Source: Acanthamoeba sp. SK_2022b
Taxonomy: Eukaryota > Discosea > Longamoebia > Acanthamoebidae
Direction: 5' to 3'
NCBI GenBank assembly: GCA_027943245.1
Contig: JANDJZ010000497.1
Span: 1-29,701, forward strand
Length of the DNA: 29,701 nucleotides
Shown here piece after piece: positions 1 to 9,692 of this stretch. A program made the translations under genes and the position numbers. The notes under the pieces are model-generated. The model did not search any database, was not told the DNA's origin, and saw only the letters and a list, made by a program, of their open reading frames with translations. The first letter of the stretch is position 1, and the number at the start of each line of letters is the position of its first letter.

Positions 1-594
1 CAAGGCCAAGTTCAAGAGCTACACCGTACTATGCCTCCTCCCCCCTCTTACTCTCTCCTCTCTCCACCACACACAAGCACGAGGCGGGGCTGTCGCTTCG
101 GTTTCCAACCCATGCGTGCTTGCTCTGGCCATCCAGGTTTACACATTGTTGGTGCGCCGCGGCGACGAAAGCTACACCGTGACCCGACGCTACTCCGAGT
201 TCCTGGATCTACACAAGAGCGTACCGTCTTCCTCTTACCCCTCATCGTCTTTGTCCATTTCATTCAAGTCCTTCCCCTTCTTGCAGATCACAAAGCGGGT
301 GTCGCCTTCCCTTATTCCCTTCTTCCCCGGTACGTGCCTCTCCTTCGGTGTCGTGTAGTGGTGTCGTGTAGTGTGTGGTTTGCGAGGAAGGTAGTTTCTA
401 ACGTTTCGTGTGCTGGTGCTCCCCAAATGCCAGGCAAGAAGCTGTTCAACAGTTTGAGCAACGACGTGGTGGAGCTGCGACGGACCAAGCTGTTGGCCTA
501 CATGAACAACCTCGTGGCCATGCCCGAGGTGATGGCCCTCTGCTCGGAAAAGATAGAGGCCTTCATCAGGCCGGGCAACATGTCCGCTTCATAA
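1..594 (+). CDS. PX-domain protein, 3' end (partial)
   Basis: This is the C-terminal part of a phox-homology (PX) protein; the gene starts left of the window. Exons read as 1-25, 137-220, 287-329 and 434-594 (TAA), with GT-AG introns and consistent phases. The joined peptide carries the PX core: strand residues KSYTVYTLLVRR, the phosphoinositide-binding RRYSEF motif, the linker PFFPGKKLF in place of the usual PPxK loop, and the helix VVELRRTKLLAYMNNL. PX domains bind phosphatidylinositol 3-phosphate and target proteins to endosomes; that role is inferred from the family. The protein stops about 45 residues after the proline-rich loop, so PX is its last domain and anything else lies upstream. 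The loop between RRYSEFLDLHKS and ITKRVSP is short, so the 221-286 intron could be slightly misplaced. Confidence 0.75.
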   Translation, partial: QGQVQELHRTMPPPPSYSLLSPPHTSTRRGCRFGFQPMRACSGHPGLHIVGAPRRRKLHRDPTLLRVPGSTQERTVFLLPLIVFVHFIQVLPLLADHKAGVAFPYSLLPRYVPLLRCRVVVSCSVWFARKVVSNVSCAGAPQMPGKKLFNSLSNDVVELRRTKLLAYMNNLVAMPEVMALCSEKIEAFIRPGNMSAS

Positions 595-619
595 AAATGT
601 TATTATTTAAAAAAAAAAC

Positions 620-625
620 AATAAA
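620..625 (+). terminator. Probable polyadenylation signal of the PX gene
   Basis: An AATAAA lies 26 bases after the PX stop codon, in an A/T-rich stretch between two convergent genes. This is the expected place and form for a eukaryotic poly(A) signal. A second A/T-rich run (about 700-726) probably serves the F-box/MORN gene on the other strand. Confidence 0.45.
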
Positions 626-744
626 TGTTGTGTAAAGTGTCACTTGGCCCTTCTCTCCTTGGCAAGGAATGCAACGTGGAGTGGAGGATACACAAGAGTT
701 TAATTAAATAATAAATAAATAAATAAGCGGAGGAGGGAGCAGCT

Positions 745-2325
745 TCAGGGCTCCATCGAGAGCTCCCTCGGGTGCCATATCTTCTGCGTGGTCTGCCCGG
801 TTGTGGCGTAGGTCATGACGCCCCACCCGTTGGGCTGGTTGTCCTTCCAGTTGCCCTTGTAGGTATCACCGTTGGCCTTCTCGAGGGTGCCCCAGCCGTC
901 GCGGTTGCCGGCCTTCCACTCGCCCTTGTACACGCCGCCGGCCTGGCGATAGGTGTAGGTGCCAAAGCCGTGTCGCCGCCCGGCCTTGTACTCGCCCTCG
1001 TAGAGGCTGCCGTCGGGCCAGGTGAAGGTGCCCTTGCCCTCCATCTTGCCGTCCTTGTACTCGCCGTCGTAGCGCCGGCCGTCGGGCCAGATGACCGTGC
1101 CCGTGCCCTCCCGCTTGCCGTCCTTCCATTGCCCATCGTACTTGGTTCCATCGACCCACGTGTAGACACCTGGCCACACAACGATCCAAGGCGTCAGTAA
1201 GTTTGCGAGTTGGGAGGAGAGAGATACTGAGGCTGAGATGAGCTTACCGGGGCCATGGCGTTTGCTGTCCTTCCAGTAGCCCGCGTAGGAATCGCCGCCG
1301 TTGCGGTTGCAAGTGGTGGGCCAGCGGAAGATGCCAAAGCCGGAGCGCATGTCCTCCTCCCACTCGCCGTCGTACCGGCGGCCGTCAGCCATGATACCCG
1401 TCCCTCGCCCGTGGCGCTTGTCGTTCTTCCACTCGCCCTCGTACACGTTGTTGTGCTCCAGCATGAACGTGCCGCTGCCGTTCTTCACTTCGCCTCGCTT
1501 GAAGACGTGCTGTTAACACACGCAGAAACAAAACCGTGTTAGGGGGGGGGGGCGAAACCAAGTAAAGAGATGCGTTGCTCAAAGGAAGATGGGCAATACC
1601 AGCTTGCAATCAAAGAGCCAACGCCAAGGCTTGTTGGCTGGCTTCTGGCCGAGGGCGATGTCCTGGGACCAAAGGCGCTCGCAGATGGTCTTCCACAGCG
1701 ACTCGTCCGAGCCAACCTTGTGGAAAAAGGTGCAGGTGCACTGCGCGATGGCAAGGTCCTTCCCATCGAGGAAGGAGAAGATCTTGAGCAGCAGCTCGGG
1801 CGGCAGCATCCCGAAGTAACCCCACTCGGCCTGAACTGGACGTTGGGCATCGAGCAGAAAGGAGTAGAACGATCGACACTTGACCAATTGCATGTAGAGC
1901 TCTTGAATGTTGTTCTCGATCTTGAGAACGCACGGTTGGAAGTCGGCGTTGAACTGATCCCGGCGTAGCGTGTCCTTGAAGAGGGAGGTATCCTTCTTAA
2001 TCTTGTCCAGAGGCTCGATGAGTCGAGTCAGGCGGTTTATGTTATCCTCTATTTCCTCCTTCGATATGTCTTTGTCGCTCGCGCCAGGTCCCTCCTTACC
2101 CTCGTCTTCGCTATCAGTTTCGCCCAGGACCCGCATTCGCTTCCTCGGTCGCTCCTCTACCTCCTCCCTCTCCTTCTCTTCATTTGCATCAAAGACATCA
2201 TCGCTTGGTTCTTCGGGAGACGATCGCTTGTGGCGAAGGTCGCAATCTACGGTGTACTGGTAGTGACGCGAACGTGTAAGATCCACATGCGCGAGGTTAG
2301 ACGAAGAGGTGGTCGGTTTCATCAT
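745..2325 (-). CDS. F-box protein with eight MORN repeats
   Basis: Exons on the minus strand are 2325-1600, 1509-1248 and 1169-745; introns 1510-1599 and 1170-1247 keep frame and give 470 residues. The N-terminal 100 residues are acidic and basic low complexity, including a KRMR patch. An F-box follows at about residues 170-215 (MLPPELLLKIFSFLDGKDL, then C-rich helix and LWKTICERLW). After WRWLFDCKL come eight MORN repeats with the YxGxW/Y core (VYEGEW, RYDGEW, SYAGYW, KYDGQW, RYDGEY, LYEGEY, VYKGEW, TYKGNW). F-boxes link substrates to Skp1-cullin ubiquitin ligases; MORN repeats bind lipids or proteins, so this is plausibly a ubiquitin-ligase adaptor, an inference. The start is the first of two adjacent ATGs; no ATG lies just upstream in frame. 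The F-box/MORN pairing is a known amoebal arrangement. Confidence 0.85.
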
Positions 2326-2609
2326 CTTCCTCGTTGCGTCTATATCTTTTCGCGAATACCCCGACAAAGATGATGCAAAAGAATTTTTCTAGCGGCCTAG
2401 AAAAGGTGGAGAATTGATCTCGCTTCAGCAAGGAGAAAGATGCTAGCCCCTTTCGGAAGGTGTGAAAGAAAGAGATGGATGGATGGTGTATCAGCAGGGG
2501 CGCAGAAAAAGATCTGGCGGACGTGCTCGCGACAACCCCTCCGCCGAACAGAATAGAAAAGCCGCCAAATCGGGGCAACGCGGGAGTCGTCAAGGAAACA
2601 ATGGCAGAG
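2326..2609. other. Divergent upstream region of the F-box/MORN gene
   Basis: This 284-base stretch separates the F-box/MORN start from the first ankyrin-like sequence. It is purine-rich with several ATGs on the plus strand (for example 2475), but the frames opening there show no recognisable domain and run into the degraded region. No clear TATA box or other site was seen. It probably holds the F-box/MORN promoter and 5' UTR. Confidence 0.3.
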
Positions 2610-3495
2610 GAACTTTGTTGTTCTGGCCGAGCTGCCTCTTGCGGGCCAGTTGGACGCAGAAGCTGTACCCCTTGTACCCGCCTCGCAGCTCAGCGGATCA
2701 GGCTGTTTCCCGCGCGTGTTGATACAGGTCGTGTAAAGCTGGAAATGCACACCCTTGACCAAGCTCAACGCTCAGCACGCACAGGGCAAGACGGCCCTCC
2801 ACGAAGCGGCTCGCTGTACCTCCAACTCGATACCCTTTTCCCTCCCCTCCCATGAACCTCCCTGACCTGGTCTATGGCTGTGGCCCATGACGCGTGTACG
2901 GGGTCACCGCAACGTGGTAGAATTACCTGCTCGGGCAGGGCGCCCAGATCGACCCAGTCACCCTGCGTGCGCCACCTGCGATTACTCGCTCCCTTGTGAT
3001 GTGTGCACGCCTTCCTCACTGCCATGGTCCACCCGCACACGATACACACAGACCTGGCCTCTCGCTTTGGGCAGGACGACGTGGTGCAGTACCTGGTGAG
3101 CAAGGGAGCCGACGTCAATGGAATCGGCAAGGTGGCGCCACGCGCCTTTCATCGATGGGACTGGGGAGCTACCGCTTGGACTCGGGTCACGGGCTGACAA
3201 CGTGGGTTGATTACGTTGTTGCGTGCGCAGGACAAGGACACCCCGCTGACCATGGCCTAGCGCCAGCAAGGTGAGCACCGTGCGCCTCCTCCTCAGCCTG
3301 GGCGCCTACGTCACTCTCCACAACGCGCTCAGCCGGACCACCCAGGACCTGGCGTAGGACCCGGCCACGGCAGAGATCTTCACCGATACGCGCCTCGCGC
3401 CGTTCGCTTGCCGCAGGGAGCAGCTGACCTCCCTCATGCTCTATCCTCAACAAATGTGTTTGGAGGGCAAGTACCAGTCTCCCACCCACTACTGA
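2610..3495 (+). pseudogene. Decayed ankyrin-repeat gene
   Basis: Ankyrin repeats are readable but broken. Recognisable pieces are LNAQHAQGKTALHEAAR (about 2763-2813), GHRNVVE, then, one frame over, YLLGQGAQIDPVT (about 2903-2962), FGQDDVVQYLVSKGADVN (about 3068-3120), DKDTPLTMA (about 3234-3257), and in another frame VSTVRLLLSLGAYVTLHN (about 3271-3324). Breaks are a TAA at 2734-2736, a one-base frameshift near 2922, a TAG at 3258-3260 beside a second frameshift, and a TAG at 3355-3357. Some intron borders survive (for example a cag acceptor before 3232). Ankyrin repeats mediate protein binding; no function is claimed for this copy. An expressed gene with unusual splicing cannot be fully excluded, but introns would not remove the stops inside repeat cores. 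Confidence 0.6.
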
Positions 3496-3756
3496 AACAA
3501 AGCCTAGAGTGTGTACATGGTAGATGGCTTCAATTGAACTCATGCCCCGCAAGATATGGTTTCAATCATGATCACAGACATCAGCATCTCCACCTTCCCA
3601 AACCCTAGCATGAGAAGGCCAGCCTTCTGCCCACCCTATGCCACATATCGGATAGGCCAGGGCATCGGGGGTCCCCAAGGCGGAGTGCCTCCTCCAACAG
3701 GGGACCGCCCGGTATGGGCGACTTGGTCGGGCGGGGAGCCAGAAGGCGAGGGCGCC

Positions 3757-3945
3757 TAATTGGCCTTCCACTTCCTGCTGGCCTGTGGCGGGCACAATGC
3801 TCGGCCCGGCCACAACGAAGTGATCGAGGGGATGGACCTCTTCCATCCACAGGCCCTCTTCAACTTACAGTGGAATACCAAGAAGACATCGCCAAGAGAC
3901 TTAGGCCAACAACCCACAGTACCCCACGGTCTAGCACATAACGTA
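3757..3945 (+). pseudogene. Possible second ankyrin-like remnant
   Basis: The frame beginning near 3760 reads LLACGGHNARPGHNEVIEG and, further on, NTKKTSPRDLGQQ. These recall an ankyrin helix pair (GHxEVIExL) and the start of the next repeat (NxxGKTPxDLA). There is no credible start or full repeat. It sits just downstream of the degraded ankyrin gene and could be its 3' remainder. The similarity is weak and may be chance. Confidence 0.2.
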
Positions 3946-5157
3946 AGAAGAAAAGAGTTGTATTCTTACAGTGTTGCTTGACAGAAAGACTAGGGAATGA
4001 GTGTTCCCATCTGAGTTGGCTGTGGTCTCATGCTGGCATGAGACCTAGGTGCTGTCCATGGTCTGGTTGTTTGCTGGTGGATCATTGCAGGTGCAGGCAG
4101 CCTTCTTGATGTTGTTGCTTGTGGGTCAAGGGTTCACTTGGCTTGGCTGCCACCTCCACCTGCATGTGATATGAAGGAAAATAGAAGTGGAAGAGAGGAG
4201 GAGGATAGACACACAGAGGATGGCTGAGCCCCACGCCATCCCCATCTCCAGAAGAATGGAGAACAGGGCCTGAACTCTTTCAAGTCCTTGTGTGCCTGCA
4301 GGGGCACCACCTGAATGGCCAGGCAGGTCCTCAGGAGACCCATGAGGCTGAGGACTGCCTGAACTGCTGTGGTTTGTGCACTGTGGTGACCATGCTCAGA
4401 GCAGGTGTGTGAGGCTGACAGAATGGGAGAAGAGAAAGTGAGTCATGACTTATCACCTCAGAGGGGAACCTCTCACTGTGGTTCTACCATGAGGCACACA
4501 TGGACACATGAACACAAATACATGTGGAGGGCAGAGGTGGTGCTGGCTGTTGTGCCAGAGCCCTGCTGGTGCTGGAGTGGATGAATGAAGCCTTATCCTC
4601 AGGCAAAGCTTTGAATGAGATGAGGTATGTACTGGAAGTGGTCATCTTGGCTGCAATGAAGAGACCCTGTGCATGATGGTCTTGCTAACAATCCTGAGTC
4701 CCCATGAAGTCATAGAAGTCAGGGGGGGAGTGAGTTTTGGCCATGTTGTGTGAAACAAGCTATGTACCATGCCCCAGTGGAGGTAGATCTTGGTTAGGTG
4801 TCCTTTCCAAGGAACCTGGCAAGTCAGAGTTGTTGTGGGTGGAGTGGCAACCATGTTGCAGCAAATTGGTGTAGCTTGGATAACTTGTTTATGAGACTGG
4901 CTGAAACTTATGACCAGGTTTGACAGAGCATGCCATGGCCAGTGAAGGATAGCAATGGTGGTGGTAATGGGTTGGTGAGGTTGTCTGGGTGGCTTGTTGG
5001 TCTTGTGAGGGTGAGTAAAGAATAAAGAACTGGGGCTTGAATGAGGGTTTTGTGTCTGGCCTGAAAGGTTTGAGAAGCTTCCATTGCATTGGCAATGTTA
5101 CATTGGAGCATTCCACTGTAACTGTAGTCATCATCCCTTCTCCACCCAGGCTAACCC
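3945..5157. other. CpG-depleted, gene-free block
   Basis: Across about 1.2 kb I find a single CG dinucleotide (4234-4235), although the block is roughly half G+C and both flanks are CpG-rich. TG and CA are correspondingly abundant. Open frames exist on the minus strand (for example 4854-4642) but none matches a family I recognise, and codon use is unlike the neighbouring genes. The pattern is what long-term deamination of methylated CpG leaves in silenced repeats. What the block originally was (transposon, viral insertion or other) cannot be told by eye. Confidence 0.75.
4024..4045. repeat. Perfect inverted repeat, 10-bp arms
   Basis: The arms GGTCTCATGC and GCATGAGACC are exact reverse complements separated by two bases. 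The palindrome lies near the left edge of the CpG-free block. It could be a hairpin or a remnant of a mobile element terminus; nothing else supports either reading. Confidence 0.5.
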
Positions 5158-5607
5158 CGCTGCACATGCAAACTCCTCCCCGTTTACAGGGAGTAACTAA
5201 TTTAGTGCAGTGGTTTCCTTTTCTGCTCTTGCGTCTTTCCGCGGATATCCTTTTTTGAAGTGGCCATACGGCGCAACAATTCCGACTCCGAAGCAAGAAA
5301 TAAGCCAAGGTATGAGTTTTTCCGCCGTCGACCGGTGCGTGCCTAAAGGGCGAGAAGAATAGGCGTCCCTCCCAGGCGAGACTTGTGGCTGTCCGGACCA
5401 AGGAGATGGAGCTTAGCAGAAGGAACGGAAACGGTGATACCAGTAAGCCGGACCAAACTACGCTCAACTCTAGTTCATTACGCGCCAGCTCCCTCAGAAG
5501 ACAAGCACATCCGTTCACGGAAGAGCACGTATGCCCTCGGCTTCAGTTAAATTAAAGCAAGGGTTAATCTCTCCGCCAGAGCAAGGCCTCGTCAGAAGAA
5601 GGCCGAG
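5158..5607. other. Upstream region of the NADAR gene
   Basis: Normal CpG content resumes at 5158. No recognisable coding exon, RNA gene or clear promoter motif was found on either strand. A minus-strand open frame spans the boundary with the CpG-free block but has no domain and atypical codon use. The region presumably holds the NADAR promoter. Confidence 0.3.
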
Positions 5608-6300
5608 ATGGAAGGTACAGTAGTAGTGCCGTAGCCCCGTGGCGTGGTGCAGCTGCTAACTTGATTAGCGACACAGCTGTCAATTACTCCGGAGAGAACG
5701 CCGAGGGACCGTATGGGTACCTCTCCAACCGTGCCCTCATAGGCTTCTCCATCGCTGGCCGGCGCTGGCCCTCAGTAGAGCATTACTTTCAGGTTTGTTT
5801 GTCTGCACATGGGGTCGAGGAGGCGGCGCATCTCGCGTGGCAGGGGGGGGGGGAGAAGACAATGACCCCGTTGTTTGAGTGCAGGCACAGAAGTTTGCTG
5901 GCGATGCCCACGAGGAGGCCATCCGCAACGCCAAAACGGTCAAGGCTGCACACCACATGGGTTTGCAGACCCTCTCCTGCTGTACCCGTTGTCGCGTCGC
6001 GCCTGCGCTGACAATCGACGATTGACGCCAGGGAGGGACAGGTCGAAGCCGTTGAGGCAGGACTGGGAGGCCGTGAAGGAGCAGGTGGCGGAGGAGGCCA
6101 TCAGGGCCAAGTTCGAGCAGAACGAAGAGGAGAGGGGCAAATTGTTGGCCACCAAGGGCGCCACGCTCATCCAGCGAACCCGGAACGACGCCTACTGGGG
6201 CATACCGGAGTCGGCCGAAGAAGGCGAGAACAAGATGGGCAAGATTCTCATGCTGGTGCGCGACGAGCTGCTCAACGCGCAGTCAGCAGGGCAGCAGTGA
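5608..6300 (+). CDS. NADAR-family (YbiA-like) N-glycosidase
   Basis: Exons 5608-5614, 5677-5792, 5885-5960 and 6032-6300 join in frame to a 155-residue protein, the usual single-domain NADAR length. The first exon codes only ATG GAA G. Family signatures appear in order: YGYLSNRALIGF near the start, WPSVEHYFQAQKF, the DWEAVKEQV helix, AIRAKFEQN, LLATKGATL, the DAYWG box and ENKMGKILMLVR at the end. Bacterial YbiA and the plant NADAR domain cleave the N-glycosidic bond of the first riboflavin-pathway intermediates, and other NADAR proteins remove ADP-ribose from guanine in DNA; either activity is possible here. No targeting signal is evident, so a cytosolic place is likely. It is convergent with the Zn2Cys6 factor gene, 152 bases apart. 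The tiny first exon is the least certain part. Confidence 0.85.
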
Positions 6301-6452
6301 AGCGTTTGGTGAGTCTGTATGTTACGAGTGAATCTGCTGGAGAATGATAGTAATACAGTTGGCCACCGGTGATGGCTGTGGGAGATAAACAAAGCTCAGA
6401 GTGTACACTGATCGTCGTGAAGGAAGAGACAAAGATGGGGAAAAATGGTCGT

Positions 6453-9233
6453 TCAGGAGTGGTCGGCCGGGTCGTCCTCCTCGAACATGGTGAGCTGGGG
6501 CGATGCGATGTAGGGCGGCGTGGACGGCGGCATCCACGCCCACGAGTACCGACCGGTGCTGTTCATGGACAGCCCCGTGCCGCCCTCGCCCGGTTCGCCG
6601 AGCGGGACGCCGCCAGTGAGGGTCACGCTGGTGCTCGTGCTGGTGCCCGCGCTGGCCGAGTCGTGTGCGGGATGCGAGTAGGGCGTCTGGTTGTGCTGCT
6701 GGTGGTGATCCTCCTTGCGCACGGGCATGTCCTGGCCCATGTGGGGCACGCCCGTCGGGCCGTCCTCACTCCAGTTGTCCAGGCCCATCGCCTGCCGCAC
6801 CTGATGGATGTGGGCGTGGCTGCCGTTCATCTCTTCGCCCGTTAGGATGACCCCCTCCAGTGCAATGGCGCTCCACACGGGTCTGTTCGTGATGCCACCG
6901 CGAATCAAGTTTACCAAGTCAGATCGCTGGCCACTCTCAAGAGGCGTTCCACGGTTGCACCGTACCGGCCCACATGGTCGTAGAAGAACTGGTGTCTCGT
7001 TACGGCCCTGAGAATTGGCAAACCAAACAAAAACAGGAAAAAAAATAGAAACAAACAAAAAATGGCATCAAAAATGAGAATCGCCGCGAAGGCTAACAGG
7101 GAGGAGGGAGAGGGCGCACTTGAAGATGGTGCCGTCCTTGGTGAGGCATCGAGGCTGGATGGTGAGCACGGGACTGTAGGTCTTATTGAACCGCTTGAGG
7201 AAGGGGATGACGAGGTGAAGCAGTCGCGACGCCTCTCCGGGCGCCACCAGCTTCTGCCACGAGCAGCCCACGATCTCGTCCTAACCGCGGTTCGCCATGC
7301 GAGCGTGAACGAGGGGAACTTCTATTCAAAAATTAATTAACTAAATAATAAGAAAGGCAGTGGTACCATTTCGAATTGGAATAGTCGGCAGAAGGCGTAG
7401 TTCACGGCGGCAAGAATGCCATTGAGGCCCTTCTTCCTCAGCACAAACACGAGAGGCTTGTTCGGGTTTCGAATCACGAACGACGGCACGCTGCTCACGC
7501 ATCCGTCGAGCGAATGGTCATTAAAATAAAATAATATATATATATAAAAACACACGGTCGGAGCTAAACGGCAGCGAGAGTCGTTTGACCCATTTCGGAG
7601 CTAAAAATGTGGGAGAGCGTACTGGATTCCCTCAACGGCGATGTAGGGCATGCCCTTGAAGAAGGGCACCGTGCTCTGGGATGCCCCCCGCGATCCGTTG
7701 CCGAACCTCTGTTGCTGCCCGGGCGCCGGCGGAATGTTGCCAAAGGGCGGCGAGAAGTGCTGTCCGGACGTGGCGGCGCCTGTCGTGGAGATGACCGAGA
7801 ATTGGGGCGACGACGTCGAGGACGACGAGGAAGACGAGGAGGGATAGCCGGCCTGCTGATGCGGCGCCGCCTGTGATGAGAGGAACGTGGCGAACTGCTC
7901 GCGCAGGAGGACCTGTTCGTTCTTGAGGTTGAGGGTCTCCTGCTTGAGCTCCTGTGTGGTCTCCTTGAGGCTCTTGACCTCCTTGAGCAGCATGGACAGG
8001 GCCGACATCAGCATCTTGCCGTCATGCTGGCTCATCGGCGCCGTCGGGGCCGATGTAGAGCCATTCATGCCCGGAAAGGCGGTGGCCGGAGCTGACGACG
8101 ACAAGATCGTGGGCGAAGGCTGCGACGGCGGCGAGGACGAGTTGATCGCCGTCGCGGGATGGGAGAAGATGGGGCTGGGCGGCGATGCCGGCGATTGCGC
8201 GCGCGGGTCGATCGACTGGCCATTGCCGTAGGCGTGTCCATAGGACGCGCCGCCGGCGTTGGGCGCCGCTAACTGCTGCGGCGGTGGCTGTGAGAACGAG
8301 CCCGATTGCTGCTTCACCTGGACCGGGAAGGGAGATGCAGAGCGCCCGAATGGCTGCGCGGGGGAGTTGGATGATGGCGACGTGATGGAAGCCACGGGCG
8401 ACGAGAAAGAGGCAGGGGCAGGGGAGGGGGAGGCGTTGACCGGAGTGGACGCGGCCGGTGACGCGGAAGTAGATGCGGGAGGCATCATCATGCCCGCGTG
8501 CAGCTGCGCCGCCGCGAACGGATGGAATGGGGCGCCGGCGACCGTGCCGGCGGGATATCCCGGGGCGCCGTGCGGTAGCATGTGTGGGGCGGAGCCGAAC
8601 GAGGGCAGGCCAGCGGGGGAAAACGGGACGCCTCCCAGCATGTTTGGGTGGCCCATCACCGAACCGAAGCTGAGGCCGTTCGGCATCGCCACTGCGGTGG
8701 GAGAGATCTGTCAGCCTTGTCTGCGCCGCAAAATGACCCCAACAACTAAACGAACATGAACAACAGCGAATCGGCGCCCATGAAATGTCAAGCAAACAGC
8801 GGGTCGAGCAAAAGGAGTTGGCGTGACCATACGAGCGAGCAACTGCCTCCCGTAGCACCAGAGAATGAAGACGAAACGCAAAGAGCGAAAAAGCGAAGGG
8901 ATAGCGGGGGGGGGCACCGTTGATAATGCTCGGCATGCTCTGGGTGGTCGACCCGCCGCGCACACTCCGTTTGACCTTCTTAGGTCGCCCCCTCTTCTTG
9001 CACTCGGCGTCGCGACAGCTGTCGCCTAGCCCAAGCGATACGCAGCGGGCGCAGGGACGTTCGGTATCGCAAGCCGTATGTGACTCCTTGCATTCGGCGC
9101 AGGCCCGGTTCACCTTTGGTCGCTTCGCCGGCGCCCCGCCCCCGGAACTCGATGAGGTAGATGATCCTTCCAACGATGGCGAGGGGGAGTCCCTCTTTTT
9201 GCCCGCGTTCGAGGCGCTGTCGGACGTTTCCAT
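6453..9233 (-). CDS. Zn2Cys6 transcription factor with PAS-like domain
   Basis: Minus-strand exons: 9233-8918, 8691-7623, 7490-7367 (or from 7493), 7280-7120, 7007-6966 and 6882-6453, about 713 residues. A fungal-type Zn2Cys6 cluster occupies residues 45-73 with spacing C-x2-C-x6-C-x5-C-x2-C-x8-C, followed by a basic KKRGRPKKVKR stretch. A long Pro/Ser/Ala-rich region follows, then a heptad-like coiled coil (LKEVKSLKETTQELKQETL) that could dimerise. The C-terminal third holds a PAS-like fold: VPSFVIRNP, AAVNYAFCRLFQFEMDEIVG, LTKDGTIFKAVTRHQFFYD and PVWSAIALEGVIL. This resembles the cluster-plus-PAS plan of fungal gluconeogenic regulators such as AcuK/ERT1. It is inferred to be a nuclear DNA-binding regulator; its targets cannot be read from sequence. 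The 7490/7493 acceptor choice changes one residue. Confidence 0.8.
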
Positions 9234-9479
9234 CTTTGAGCCACCTTATGGTCGTTATATTGTTATCGTTGCTGTTATTTTGGTCCAGTTGCAAGATCTT
9301 AACGGTGCCGCGTCGGACGCAAAGGTACGCCCTTGTGTGGCGAACAAATTCCCCGTCCAATGGTGCGACTCGCTTCCGTCTTGTCTGTCGGGCCTATCTC
9401 GCGGCTCACCGAAACTGTGACGAAGGTGACGCGGCGCTTGTATTGCGGCAAGCCGCGTACAGTTGTAAGCAATGGCGGC

Positions 9480-9484
9480 AAAAA
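9480..9484 (-). terminator. RNA polymerase III terminator for tRNA-Ile
   Basis: A run of five T on the minus strand begins four bases after the tRNA 3' end. A short T run directly downstream is the standard pol III stop signal. Confidence 0.6.
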
Positions 9485-9487
9485 GAA

Positions 9488-9560
9488 TGGCCAGTGTGGG
9501 GATCGAACCCACGACCTTGGCGTTATTAGCACCACGCTCTACCAACTAAGCTAACCGGCC
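9488..9560 (-). tRNA. tRNA-Ile (anticodon AAU)
   Basis: The minus strand folds into a complete 73-base cloverleaf. The acceptor stem is GGCCGGT paired with ACTGGCC, with discriminator A. The D arm is GCTT/GAGC with an AGTTGGTA loop. The anticodon stem TGGTG/CGCCA encloses CTAATAA, giving anticodon AAT (read as inosine-AU, isoleucine). The T arm GTGGG/CCCAC encloses TTCGATC. The internal A and B boxes are intact and there is no intron. It lies between the divergent transcription factor and UBX genes. No CCA is encoded, as expected in eukaryotes. Confidence 0.95.
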
Positions 9561-9692
9561 TTCCTTAAGAAAGAGGGAAAAAACATTCATTCTTGTCAAG
9601 TGGTGCCGCATAACACGTTTTCTTTGCGTGGCGTTGTGTTCCTTCACTTGATTAGTTTTGGGTGGTTTGAGTTGACAGCATCCGAGAGTGCC

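Noticed and set aside
4642..4854. Minus-strand frame inside the CpG-free block (70 codons)
   Set aside because: No recognised domain, no good splice sites or start context, and codon use unlike neighbouring genes; likely decayed or chance.
4889..5518. 209-codon minus-strand frame spanning the right edge of the CpG-free block
   Set aside because: It crosses an abrupt composition boundary, has no recognisable motif and no conserved start, so a real exon is unlikely.
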